Below the pieces are notes generated by a model, which saw nothing but the letters and a program-made list of their open reading frames with translations, ran no database searches and was not told the DNA's origin. DNA of 8,378 bases, from NCBI GenBank assembly GCA_964414205.1, contig CAYPVP010000062.1:1-8378 (forward strand), in the 5' to 3' direction. Made by a program: the position numbers and the translations under genes. The stretch comes from STD2-102 sp964414205. GTDB taxonomy: Bacteria > Bacillota > Clostridia > Christensenellales > CAG-917. Each line of letters starts with the position of its first letter. The first letter of the stretch is position 1. This document shows, in pieces, positions 1 to 6,269 of this stretch.

Positions 1-27
1 ATTATAGAGAAAATTCAAAAAAAAGTT

Positions 28-32
28 AGGAG
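28..32 (+). promoter_or_regulatory. Ribosome binding site that decides the first gene's start
   Basis: AGGAG lies five bases before ATG 38 and overlaps an in-frame GTG at 32-34. A ribosome binding here would start at ATG 38, not at the GTG. No promoter is visible in the 27 bases before it, so the operon's promoter may lie outside the window. Confidence 0.75.
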
Positions 33-37
33 TGAAA

Positions 38-1210
38 ATGGCATCAGAAAAGAATAGTGCTAACGCAAAAAAGCCAGAAAAGCAAAAAAAATTGCTTCTT
101 AGAAAAATTTTTCATACTACATGGGAAACTCGTGAAGAAAGAGTTCCTGACAAACTCAGAATGCCTGATGGAAAAATTGTCCCTTACACTCCAAAATATA
201 CTGCAACTTTGAGCGGTGCTTGGAAGGCATACAAAGACAACACAAAAGCAATGCTCATTTCAAGCATCTATTTTGCATTGTTCCTTGTTCCGTTGCTAGT
301 GCTGATTTTTTATGGATTGCCACAAATGCTCGGCATTGCCATTGGGTCATCATTCAACTTTATGGGAAATCTTGGTGTAGGCTATCCTGGTGTCGTTGAC
401 AGCATTTCGCAAGCCATTGTCGCTCGACTTGGAGTTTATCAATATTTCTTCATTTTTGTTTTTGCTGGCGCTGTGGTTGCTTCAATTGGAATGGCAGGCT
501 TGGCAACAGTTGCAAAAAAAGTTATGTTCAACGAAAAAGTTGAAACCGTTTCAAAAAAGAAATCAAAAGATGGAAAGGCTCATTCTGTTGCAGAAGTGTT
601 TTTCAAAGGTGTATGGCAACATGGTTGGAAATATTTGCTTGCAGTCACACTTGGTGGCGCAATTTTGCTTGCAATGGTTTCTGCATTGGTTTTTCAATTG
701 AAATGCAGTGCTTTGGGAACTTCTGGTCCTGCTAGCATTTGTGCTGTTGTGTTCACTTGGTTGTTTGGCGCTCCATTGCTAATGATTCCTTATGCCACAA
801 TGACAATCATTCCATCATACAAGATGAATTTTGTCAGAACTTTGTCAACAGCATTGGTTTTGTCAGTAAACAAGTTCCCAAAATATTTCATAGTTGGCGC
901 ACTTTCATTTGTGCCATTTGGTATTATGTTTGTTTCATCAATGCTTTCATACATCTTGATTGCTGTTGTGATTGTGTTTGGCTTTTCATTGATTGCAATG
1001 ATGTGGACTGGACTTGGACAATCAAGTTATATTTCTTGCGCAGCAAAGTTTCAAGAAATTGAAGAAGTAGAACGCATCGAAAATGCAACAAAGGCTAGAC
1101 AAGAGCGCTATCAAGCACAAAAAGAAGCAAACAAACAAAACAAGCCAACAGGAAACAAGACAAACAATAAACAACAATATCAAAATCCTAAAAAGAAAAA
1201 GAAAAAATAA
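38..1210 (+). CDS. Six-helix membrane protein with lysine-rich C-terminal tail, unknown function
   Basis: I do not recognise this 390-residue protein. It has a basic, soluble N-terminus of about 70 residues. Six likely membrane helices follow, at roughly 71-93, 136-160, 199-220, 233-258, 283-303 and 304-326. The last 60 residues are hydrophilic, rich in K, Q and N, and end in six lysines. There is no signal peptide. A soluble, basic loop (about 160-198) separates helices 2 and 3 and contains VAEVFFKGVW just before helix 3. This layout loosely recalls the YesL/DUF624 group of small Bacillota membrane proteins, but that is an impression, not an assignment. An in-frame GTG at 32 overlaps the AGGAG at 28-32, so ATG 38, five bases after that site, is the better start. 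The stop codon shares one base with the next gene's ATG (TAATG), which points to one operon and translational coupling. The gene is certain; its function is unknown. Confidence 0.88.
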   Translation: MASEKNSANAKKPEKQKKLLLRKIFHTTWETREERVPDKLRMPDGKIVPYTPKYTATLSGAWKAYKDNTKAMLISSIYFALFLVPLLVLIFYGLPQMLGIAIGSSFNFMGNLGVGYPGVVDSISQAIVARLGVYQYFFIFVFAGAVVASIGMAGLATVAKKVMFNEKVETVSKKKSKDGKAHSVAEVFFKGVWQHGWKYLLAVTLGGAILLAMVSALVFQLKCSALGTSGPASICAVVFTWLFGAPLLMIPYATMTIIPSYKMNFVRTLSTALVLSVNKFPKYFIVGALSFVPFGIMFVSSMLSYILIAVVIVFGFSLIAMMWTGLGQSSYISCAAKFQEIEEVERIENATKARQERYQAQKEANKQNKPTGNKTNNKQQYQNPKKKKKK

Positions 1211-2925
1211 TGGCGAAGATTTATGATTTTAATTTGACAGCAAAAGAAAATTTGGAATTTGCAAATCATGCTTTTGAACATTCCGAATTTGAAAAGGCTG
1301 TTGGATATGCGACAAGTTCAATAAAACAAAATCCTGACAATATTGAGGCGATGGTATTACTCGCCTCAATTTATTCTATTCTTGGAACATTGGAACAATC
1401 AAACAAATGGCTATATCGTGCTTTTGCTCGTGCAAAATCATATGAAGAAAAAATGATGGTTGTTTCTGAAATTGTAAAAAACTGTTGTCAAAATGATGAC
1501 ATGGAAACTGCTGAATTTTATTTGACAAGTTTGGGAAATCGTTTTCGAGAAGAAAAAGTTTTGGGCGATTTGGACATGGAAGTGGTTGAAGATGCCGTTG
1601 AACCTGAATTGGAATTTGAAAACGAACCTGAATTCACTTTGGTGTTTCCAAAATCAAATGAATTCTACTATGAACAAATTGAAAAGTCGCATGAACTTGT
1701 TCAAGAAAGAAAATTTGATGAGGCATTGCAACTGCTTGATGAAATTGATGAAAATTGCAAGTTCTACAACTCGGCATGCCATTTGAAACTCGTTTGTTTG
1801 CTTTTGAAAGAAGACTTGGACAGAGTCGTTTTGGAAGCAGAGCAAATGTTGAAAAACAATGAATATTTGCCAATTCGATGCACCCTCATCACTGCGTTGA
1901 TGTTGCAAGACAAAAATGATTTGGCAAGAGAAATGTTTGATGAACTCACCAAAAAAGAATATTTTTCAATTGAAGAAATGAGTGTAATCATGCCACTATG
2001 TGTCAGTTTTCAGTTGCATGAAGAAGTTTTGAAATATGCAAAAAGGTTGATTAAAATCACAAAATGTCAACCACAAACCATGCTTTGGATGGCACAAGCC
2101 CAATTCAATTTGGGTGAAAAAGAAGATGCCAAAAACACACTTGTCAAAGTCAAAAATTTGTATCCTGAATATGATGCCATTGACTACTATTTGAAAGCAA
2201 TTTCAAATGAAAACACAAAAAACTTGGAATATTGCATTGGAATTCCGTTGACTGAAATTGTGGACAGACAAGTTCGATTGAAACAAGTTTTGTTTATGGA
2301 AAATGCAGAACTTATGGCAATGATAAAAACTGATAGCGATTTCAGAAACTTTTTGATTTGGGCATTCAAAGAAACTGATGGAAAGCCTTTGACTGCATTG
2401 GTTTACAAATTGAATGAAGTGTGGTGTGATTTTGTTTCTGATTTGTACATTGACACGCTCATCACAAAAGATGGTGAAACTTCTGTTGCAAATGCCATTT
2501 TGCTTGGAATGATGCAAAATGCTTCGGATATCTACACTTTCATCACATTGAACAATCGTTGCAAAGTGATTGACATGGACGTTCCAAAAGCGTTTTTGAA
2601 ATTGCCATCGATGTTTCAACACGCATTTGTAAATGCTACAATGGAAAACGTTTCAAACATTGATGATGCAACTGACAATTTGGAATTTTTGACTTCCTAC
2701 ATAAACAGTTTTGCAACATTGAATGAAAATGGTGAACTTGAATGGCTTGTGCCAAATGGCGAAAAAGCAATGCGATTTAAATCAGCAAAGACTTTGCTTG
2801 CCGTCATGGTGTTCAATTCTGCATTTGAAGATGAAAATGACATCAAACACATTTGTGAATTTTATGATATAAGCATTGCGACATTCAAAAAATATTGGAA
2901 GTTGCTGAATGGAGAAAAAGGCTGA
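1210..2925 (+). CDS. TPR-like helical-repeat protein, unknown function
   Basis: This is a 571-residue soluble protein made almost wholly of predicted helices, with no signal peptide or membrane segment. Residues about 9-75 look like tetratricopeptide repeats: paired amphipathic helices with small residues at turn positions and an NPDNIEAMVLLASIYSILG stretch. A very acidic linker (about 118-140) separates these from a second helical-repeat block (about 150-330) that includes QAQFNLGEKEDAKNTL. Residues 340-571 are helical but match no repeat I recognise. The last 50 residues end in a helix-turn-helix-like stretch, ICEFYDISIATFKKYWKLL. TPR proteins usually serve as protein-binding scaffolds, so partnership with the neighbouring membrane and acidic proteins is a reasonable inference. 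The ATG overlaps the previous stop by one base and has no clear Shine-Dalgarno site, only an A/G-rich run, so translation probably depends on coupling. Confidence 0.9.
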   Translation: MAKIYDFNLTAKENLEFANHAFEHSEFEKAVGYATSSIKQNPDNIEAMVLLASIYSILGTLEQSNKWLYRAFARAKSYEEKMMVVSEIVKNCCQNDDMETAEFYLTSLGNRFREEKVLGDLDMEVVEDAVEPELEFENEPEFTLVFPKSNEFYYEQIEKSHELVQERKFDEALQLLDEIDENCKFYNSACHLKLVCLLLKEDLDRVVLEAEQMLKNNEYLPIRCTLITALMLQDKNDLAREMFDELTKKEYFSIEEMSVIMPLCVSFQLHEEVLKYAKRLIKITKCQPQTMLWMAQAQFNLGEKEDAKNTLVKVKNLYPEYDAIDYYLKAISNENTKNLEYCIGIPLTEIVDRQVRLKQVLFMENAELMAMIKTDSDFRNFLIWAFKETDGKPLTALVYKLNEVWCDFVSDLYIDTLITKDGETSVANAILLGMMQNASDIYTFITLNNRCKVIDMDVPKAFLKLPSMFQHAFVNATMENVSNIDDATDNLEFLTSYINSFATLNENGELEWLVPNGEKAMRFKSAKTLLAVMVFNSAFEDENDIKHICEFYDISIATFKKYWKLLNGEKG

Positions 2926-3568
2926 TATGACTGATTTTGAAAAAAAGATTATGGCAATTGAAGTGATTGCAAATGAAAATGAAACCTATCAAAACAAGTT
3001 GGATAGTTATGAATATCTTTCTTTGGAAGGTGAAGAAGTCATTGACAAAATGATCGAAAAACTCTATGTTTTGGAAGGCGATTCTGCACAAATGTTTGTC
3101 GAAATTTTGGCAAATTTTAAAGGTAGAAAAGAAATTTATATGTGGCTCGTAACCTATTTTATGCGTGGAGATGACATTCCATTGTTTTCAAGATTGCTTG
3201 GAGCATATGGAGAAGAAAGTGCCATTGAAATTTTGCAAGAATTTGCCGAAGACAACAAACTTGACTACAATGAGTTTATGGAAATTCGCAATGCTATTGA
3301 AGAATTGGGAGGCGATTTTGATTGCAAACAAGATTTTTCAAAAGACCCTTTCTATCGCTTTATCAAGGGACTTGATGATAAAGAAGAAGTGTTGAGTGAA
3401 GATTTGTTGGAAGTAGCACGAAAAGTTGATGAAGAAAATCTCAGTTGTGAAGATGATTGTGATGCTGGCTGTCAAGATGATGATTGCGTGTGTCATGGCG
3501 AAGACGATGACAGCGAAGAAGATTTTGAAACTTCAAAAGATGTTGATGAAAACGGCTATTTGAATTGA
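2909..3568 (+). CDS. Acidic protein with C-terminal Cys/Asp cluster, unknown function
   Basis: I do not recognise this 219-residue protein. Residues 1-175 are strongly acidic and mostly helical, with no membrane segment or signal peptide. The last 40 residues are unlike the rest: Cys180, 184, 188, 193 and 195 and His196 form C-x3-C-x3-C-x4-C-x-CH among many Asp and Glu residues. Such a cluster could bind metal, but no named zinc-finger or Fe-S family is evident. Two starts are possible. ATG 2909 overlaps the previous gene by 17 bases. ATG 2927 follows its stop by one base, has AAAAAGG five bases upstream, and gives 213 residues. I list the longer form but cannot choose firmly. The final 128 bases also lie inside the opposing membrane-protein frame. 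It is the third gene of the operon, and I see no terminator after it. Confidence 0.85.
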   Translation: MEKKADMTDFEKKIMAIEVIANENETYQNKLDSYEYLSLEGEEVIDKMIEKLYVLEGDSAQMFVEILANFKGRKEIYMWLVTYFMRGDDIPLFSRLLGAYGEESAIEILQEFAEDNKLDYNEFMEIRNAIEELGGDFDCKQDFSKDPFYRFIKGLDDKEEVLSEDLLEVARKVDEENLSCEDDCDAGCQDDDCVCHGEDDDSEEDFETSKDVDENGYLN

Positions 3569-4529
3569 AATTTTTGAACACAAAAAATATGTGAATTTTT
3601 TGGTTTAGTTCTTCAAAAAACAGTTTGATTACAGACAAAAAACCACATGCAGAAACCATTGGATACAAATTGTTTACAATGTTGTCAAAGCCCCAAAAAC
3701 TTAATGGATAACTCAAAATTAGCGACAGCAAAAGCAAAGATACTTGCTTGAACCTGTTGCTTTTTTGTTGCGTTGAAAACTCTTGTGACATTGTGTCAAT
3801 GAGAACTTTTTGCGAAGAAACCAAAGTTGTGAAAACAGCAAGCAACATAAGAATTGCGCAAATGTCTTCAATGTGAAATTTTTTTGAAATGTCCAGCAAT
3901 GGCATTTCAGTTTGCATGCCATTTACGAGTTGATGAATGAGAAATATCATGAGAGAAAGAGAAACGCCCGTGATGATTGTTGAAAGCACAATTTCTTTTG
4001 TTGAGGCGTCTTTCCCTTCTTTTTCTGCAAGGTCGCTTACAAGAAAAAGATTCATCATGCTGTATGCTAGTGGATGCAAAAATGATGGACTGCCAGTCGT
4101 CAAAGTTGGCTCTTTTGAAAAAATGACAATGATGATGACAATGATTGCAGGAACAGCAAGAACATTTGCAATTTTGATTTTGTTGATTCCAAAATAAACG
4201 ATTAAAGAAGACAAAAAACCAAAAAATAGTGAAGACAAGGGAAATGAAAACCACATTTCAAACAAACTTTGGCTTGCACTCAGCATTGCTGAAACTGAAA
4301 CTACTGATGCAAGCAGTATCAGAAAATTGTAGAATATATTGTTTTTTTGTGTTGATTTTTTTCCGTGAAACATAAACAACATCAACAGCAAAGCGATGTA
4401 GAACCCAGAAAGTGTTGCAGAAATTGGAGAAATACCCCCAAAAAATGTTGAAATTTCTTTGCCACTTGCAAAACCAGCGCCAATTACTGCACCGACAAAA
4501 AGCATAGAAATTTTGATGGCTTTTTTCAT
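3441..4529 (-). CDS. ykvI: YkvI-family membrane protein with extended C-terminal tail
   Basis: The N-terminus has the YkvI hallmark VGAVIGAGFASGKEISTFF in the first helix, a glycine-rich break like those in APC/LeuT-fold transporters. YkvI proteins are predicted transporters of unknown substrate. About ten membrane helices can be placed: 7-28, 34-54, 64-88, 95-114, 117-138, 152-168, 179-203, 222-245, 262-280 and 285-305. The polytopic body is therefore complete by about residue 305. Residues 306-362 are an unusual hydrophilic extension, and from 321 on they are antisense to the acidic-protein gene. The extension is rich in His, Asn, Arg and Leu and ends in HHLDSQHHNHLHN. I doubt it belongs to the family core (see findings). 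The ATG fits the family start, but the Shine-Dalgarno site is weak. The gene stands alone, divergent from guaB. The family call is fairly sure; the symbol is by similarity only. Confidence 0.82.
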   Translation of the reverse strand: MKKAIKISMLFVGAVIGAGFASGKEISTFFGGISPISATLSGFYIALLLMLFMFHGKKSTQKNNIFYNFLILLASVVSVSAMLSASQSLFEMWFSFPLSSLFFGFLSSLIVYFGINKIKIANVLAVPAIIVIIIVIFSKEPTLTTGSPSFLHPLAYSMMNLFLVSDLAEKEGKDASTKEIVLSTIITGVSLSLMIFLIHQLVNGMQTEMPLLDISKKFHIEDICAILMLLAVFTTLVSSQKVLIDTMSQEFSTQQKSNRFKQVSLLLLSLILSYPLSFWGFDNIVNNLYPMVSACGFLSVIKLFFEELNQKIHIFFVFKNFNSNSRFHQHLLKFQNLLRCHRLRHDTRNHHLDSQHHNHLHN

Positions 4530-4576
4530 GGTATATCTTATTCATGCTTTGACAATATTATTTTTGGAATAAAATC

Positions 4577-4591
4577 TTGAATAAAATTCAA
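4577..4591. repeat. Small perfect palindrome in the ykvI-guaB spacer
   Basis: TTGAAT, three A bases and ATTCAA form a perfect 6-bp dyad, about 50 bases upstream of the ykvI start and upstream of the main guaB promoter. It could be an operator, but in such AT-rich DNA a dyad of this size can arise by chance. Confidence 0.3.
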
Positions 4592-4632
4592 TCTAAATAC
4601 AATAAAAATTCTTGCAAAGGGCGTTCAATCGT

Positions 4633-4662
4633 TTGACAATGACCTTGAAAAAAGTTTATCAT
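4633..4662 (+). promoter_or_regulatory. Likely sigma-A-type promoter for guaB
   Basis: TTGACA (4633-4638) is followed after 18 bases by TATCAT (4657-4662), a perfect -35 and a five-of-six -10 box. This predicts a transcript start near 4669 and a leader of about 55 bases. The rest of the 195-base spacer (4530-4724) is AT-rich. It holds a weaker alternative plus-strand pair, TTGACA 4549-4554 and TAAAAT 4570-4575, with a short 15-base gap. I found no convincing promoter for the divergent ykvI gene and no purine riboswitch or clear PurR box. Confidence 0.6.
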
Positions 4663-4710
4663 AGTAAAAATATAAAATATATCTAGAACAGAAGATAATC
4701 TAAGCAAAAT

Positions 4711-4716
4711 AAGGAG
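4711..4716 (+). promoter_or_regulatory. Strong ribosome binding site of guaB
   Basis: AAGGAG ends eight bases before ATG 4725, an ideal Shine-Dalgarno sequence and spacing. It confirms that start. Confidence 0.85.
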
Positions 4717-4724
4717 ATTTTGAG

Positions 4725-6179
4725 ATGAGTAAAATTGTTAAAGAAGGTTTGACTTTTGATGATGTATTGTTGATTCCACAACATTCCAGTGTGTTGCCAA
4801 ATCAAGTTAGTCTTGCAACGCAGTTGACATCTGACATAAAATTGAACATTCCATTGTTGTCTGCATCAATGGATACAGTCACTGAATATAAGTTGGCAAT
4901 TGCAATTGCTCGTGAAGGTGGACTTGGAATGATTCACAAAAACCTTTCAATCGAAGAGCAAGCAGAACAAATTGACAAAGTAAAAAGAAGTGAGCATGGT
5001 GTCATAACTGACCCTTTCTTCCTTTCTCCTGAACACAAACTGTCAGATGCGCTAGATTTGATGAAACACTACAAAATCAGTGGTGTTCCAATCACTGTTG
5101 CTGGAAAACTTGTTGGAATTTTGACAAACCGTGATTTGCGCTTTGAAACAAATTTTGACCAACCAATTGCAAATGTCATGACAAAAGACAAACTTGTCAC
5201 TGCAAAAGAAGGTGTCACTCTTCAAGAAGCACAAAAAATTCTTGGACAACACAGAATTGAAAAATTGCCAATTGTTGATGCAAACTACAACTTGAAAGGG
5301 CTCATCACAATCAAAGACATTGAAAAAGCAATTCAATATCCAAACAGTGCAAAAGACCAAAACGGTCGTTTGCTTTGTGGTGCTGCTGTCGGAACTGCAC
5401 CAAACACCATGGAAAGAGTTGAAGCATTGGTCAATGCAAGAGTTGACGTTCTTGGAATTGACACTGCTCATGGACACAGCGACAAAGTTTTGGAAGTTGT
5501 CAGAAAAGTAAAAGCCAAATATCCAAACCTTGCAATCATTGCAGGAAATGTTGCAACTGCTGACGCAACAGAGGCTTTGATTGATGCTGGCGCAGATGTT
5601 GTCAAGGTTGGAATTGGACCTGGTTCAATTTGCACCACACGAGTTGTTGCAGGAATTGGTGTGCCTCAAATCACAGCAGTCATGGACTGTGCTGAAAGAG
5701 CAGACAAACTTGGAAAGAGAATCATTGCTGATGGTGGAATCAAATTTTCTGGTGACATCACAAAAGCAATTGGAGCAGGTGCTTCGGCTGTTATGCTTGG
5801 AAGTTTGTTTGCAGGAACAAAAGAAACTCCTGGCGAACTTGAAATCTATCAAGGAAGAAGTTTCAAAGTCTATCGTGGAATGGGTTCTTTGGCTGCAATG
5901 GCTGCGGGAAGCAAAGACAGATATTTCCAAGATGACAACAAAAAATTTGTTCCAGAAGGTGTTGAAGGTCGTGTTCCTTATCGTGGAACTTTGGCTGACA
6001 CAATCTATCAATTGATGGGTGGACTTCGTTCTGGAATGGGCTATTGTGGAATGGCAACAATCGATGACCTTCGCCAAAATGCCCAATTTGTAAAAATCAC
6101 TAGTGCTTCTTTGGTTGAAAGTCACCCACATGACATCTCAATCACAAAAGAAGCGCCAAACTACTCAACAAGGGGCTAA
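4725..6179 (+). CDS. guaB: Inosine-5'-monophosphate dehydrogenase
   Basis: GuaB oxidises IMP to XMP with NAD+, the committed step of guanine nucleotide synthesis in the cytosol, and normally forms tetramers or octamers. The 484 residues match the usual bacterial length. The (beta/alpha)8 barrel opens with GLTFDDVLLIPQ. Two CBS domains are inserted at about 92-205 and usually sense purine nucleotides. The barrel resumes with the NAD-side DTAHGHS (Asp246). The catalytic loop GPGSICTTR carries Cys303, which forms the covalent thioimidate intermediate. IADGGIK (Asp336) and YRGMGS (383-388) bind the IMP phosphate and base. The mobile flap holds the Arg399-Tyr400 pair and Glu411 in VPEG, a bacterial-type arrangement. 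The C-terminus, with SHPHDISITKEAPNYS, is intact. All key residues are present, so it should be active. It has its own promoter and strong ribosome binding site, and probably reads through into typA. Confidence 0.98.
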   Translation: MSKIVKEGLTFDDVLLIPQHSSVLPNQVSLATQLTSDIKLNIPLLSASMDTVTEYKLAIAIAREGGLGMIHKNLSIEEQAEQIDKVKRSEHGVITDPFFLSPEHKLSDALDLMKHYKISGVPITVAGKLVGILTNRDLRFETNFDQPIANVMTKDKLVTAKEGVTLQEAQKILGQHRIEKLPIVDANYNLKGLITIKDIEKAIQYPNSAKDQNGRLLCGAAVGTAPNTMERVEALVNARVDVLGIDTAHGHSDKVLEVVRKVKAKYPNLAIIAGNVATADATEALIDAGADVVKVGIGPGSICTTRVVAGIGVPQITAVMDCAERADKLGKRIIADGGIKFSGDITKAIGAGASAVMLGSLFAGTKETPGELEIYQGRSFKVYRGMGSLAAMAAGSKDRYFQDDNKKFVPEGVEGRVPYRGTLADTIYQLMGGLRSGMGYCGMATIDDLRQNAQFVKITSASLVESHPHDISITKEAPNYSTRG

Positions 6180-6263
6180 ACCTTTGTTGGTGGATGTTGC
6201 AAAATCATTTGCACTTCCAAAAATTCATCTTTTGCAATCTGAGAGAATGCAAAAAGGTTAGGT
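6179..6263 (+). promoter_or_regulatory. typA leader with nested inverted repeats and ribosome binding site
   Basis: The 90-base guaB-typA gap holds two nested perfect inverted repeats. The outer one is AACCTTT (6179-6185) with AAAGGTT (6253-6259). The inner one is TTGCAAAA (6197-6204) with TTTTGCAA (6230-6237). The outer right arm carries AAAGG and abuts AGGT (6260-6263), the best Shine-Dalgarno site, seven bases before the TTG start. If folded, the structure would partly mask ribosome entry. There is no U-run, so it is not an intrinsic terminator. A regulatory role is inference. Confidence 0.4.
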
Positions 6264-6269
6264 ACGATT

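Noticed and set aside
32..37. GTG 32 as the start of the first gene
   Set aside because: The GTG overlaps the AGGAG ribosome binding site, which is correctly spaced for ATG 38 instead.
2203..2622. Open frame of 139 codons on the minus strand
   Set aside because: It is antisense to the TPR-like gene, whose frame runs through and shows normal codon use. The minus product has Cys/Phe/His-rich shadow composition.
2923..2925. TGA read as tryptophan (Mycoplasma-type code)
   Set aside because: Reading through gives several further in-frame TGA codons at once, while TGG is used for Trp in the proteins. The standard bacterial code fits.
3596..3620. TTTTTTG/CAAAAAA inverted repeat as a terminator between the convergent genes
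   Set aside because: The 7-bp stem is nearly all A/T with an 11-base loop and no following T-run. It is too weak, and it lies inside the ykvI frame.
3937..4197. Plus-strand frame of 86 codons within ykvI
   Set aside because: It is antisense to conserved membrane helices of the YkvI-family protein and has no ribosome binding site or family features.
5625..6131. Open frame of 168 codons on the minus strand
   Set aside because: It is antisense to the intact guaB catalytic region and has Ser/Thr/Cys-rich shadow composition with no support.
6180..6269. Terminator between guaB and typA
   Set aside because: The inverted repeats there lack a GC-rich stem and a T-run, so read-through is more likely.
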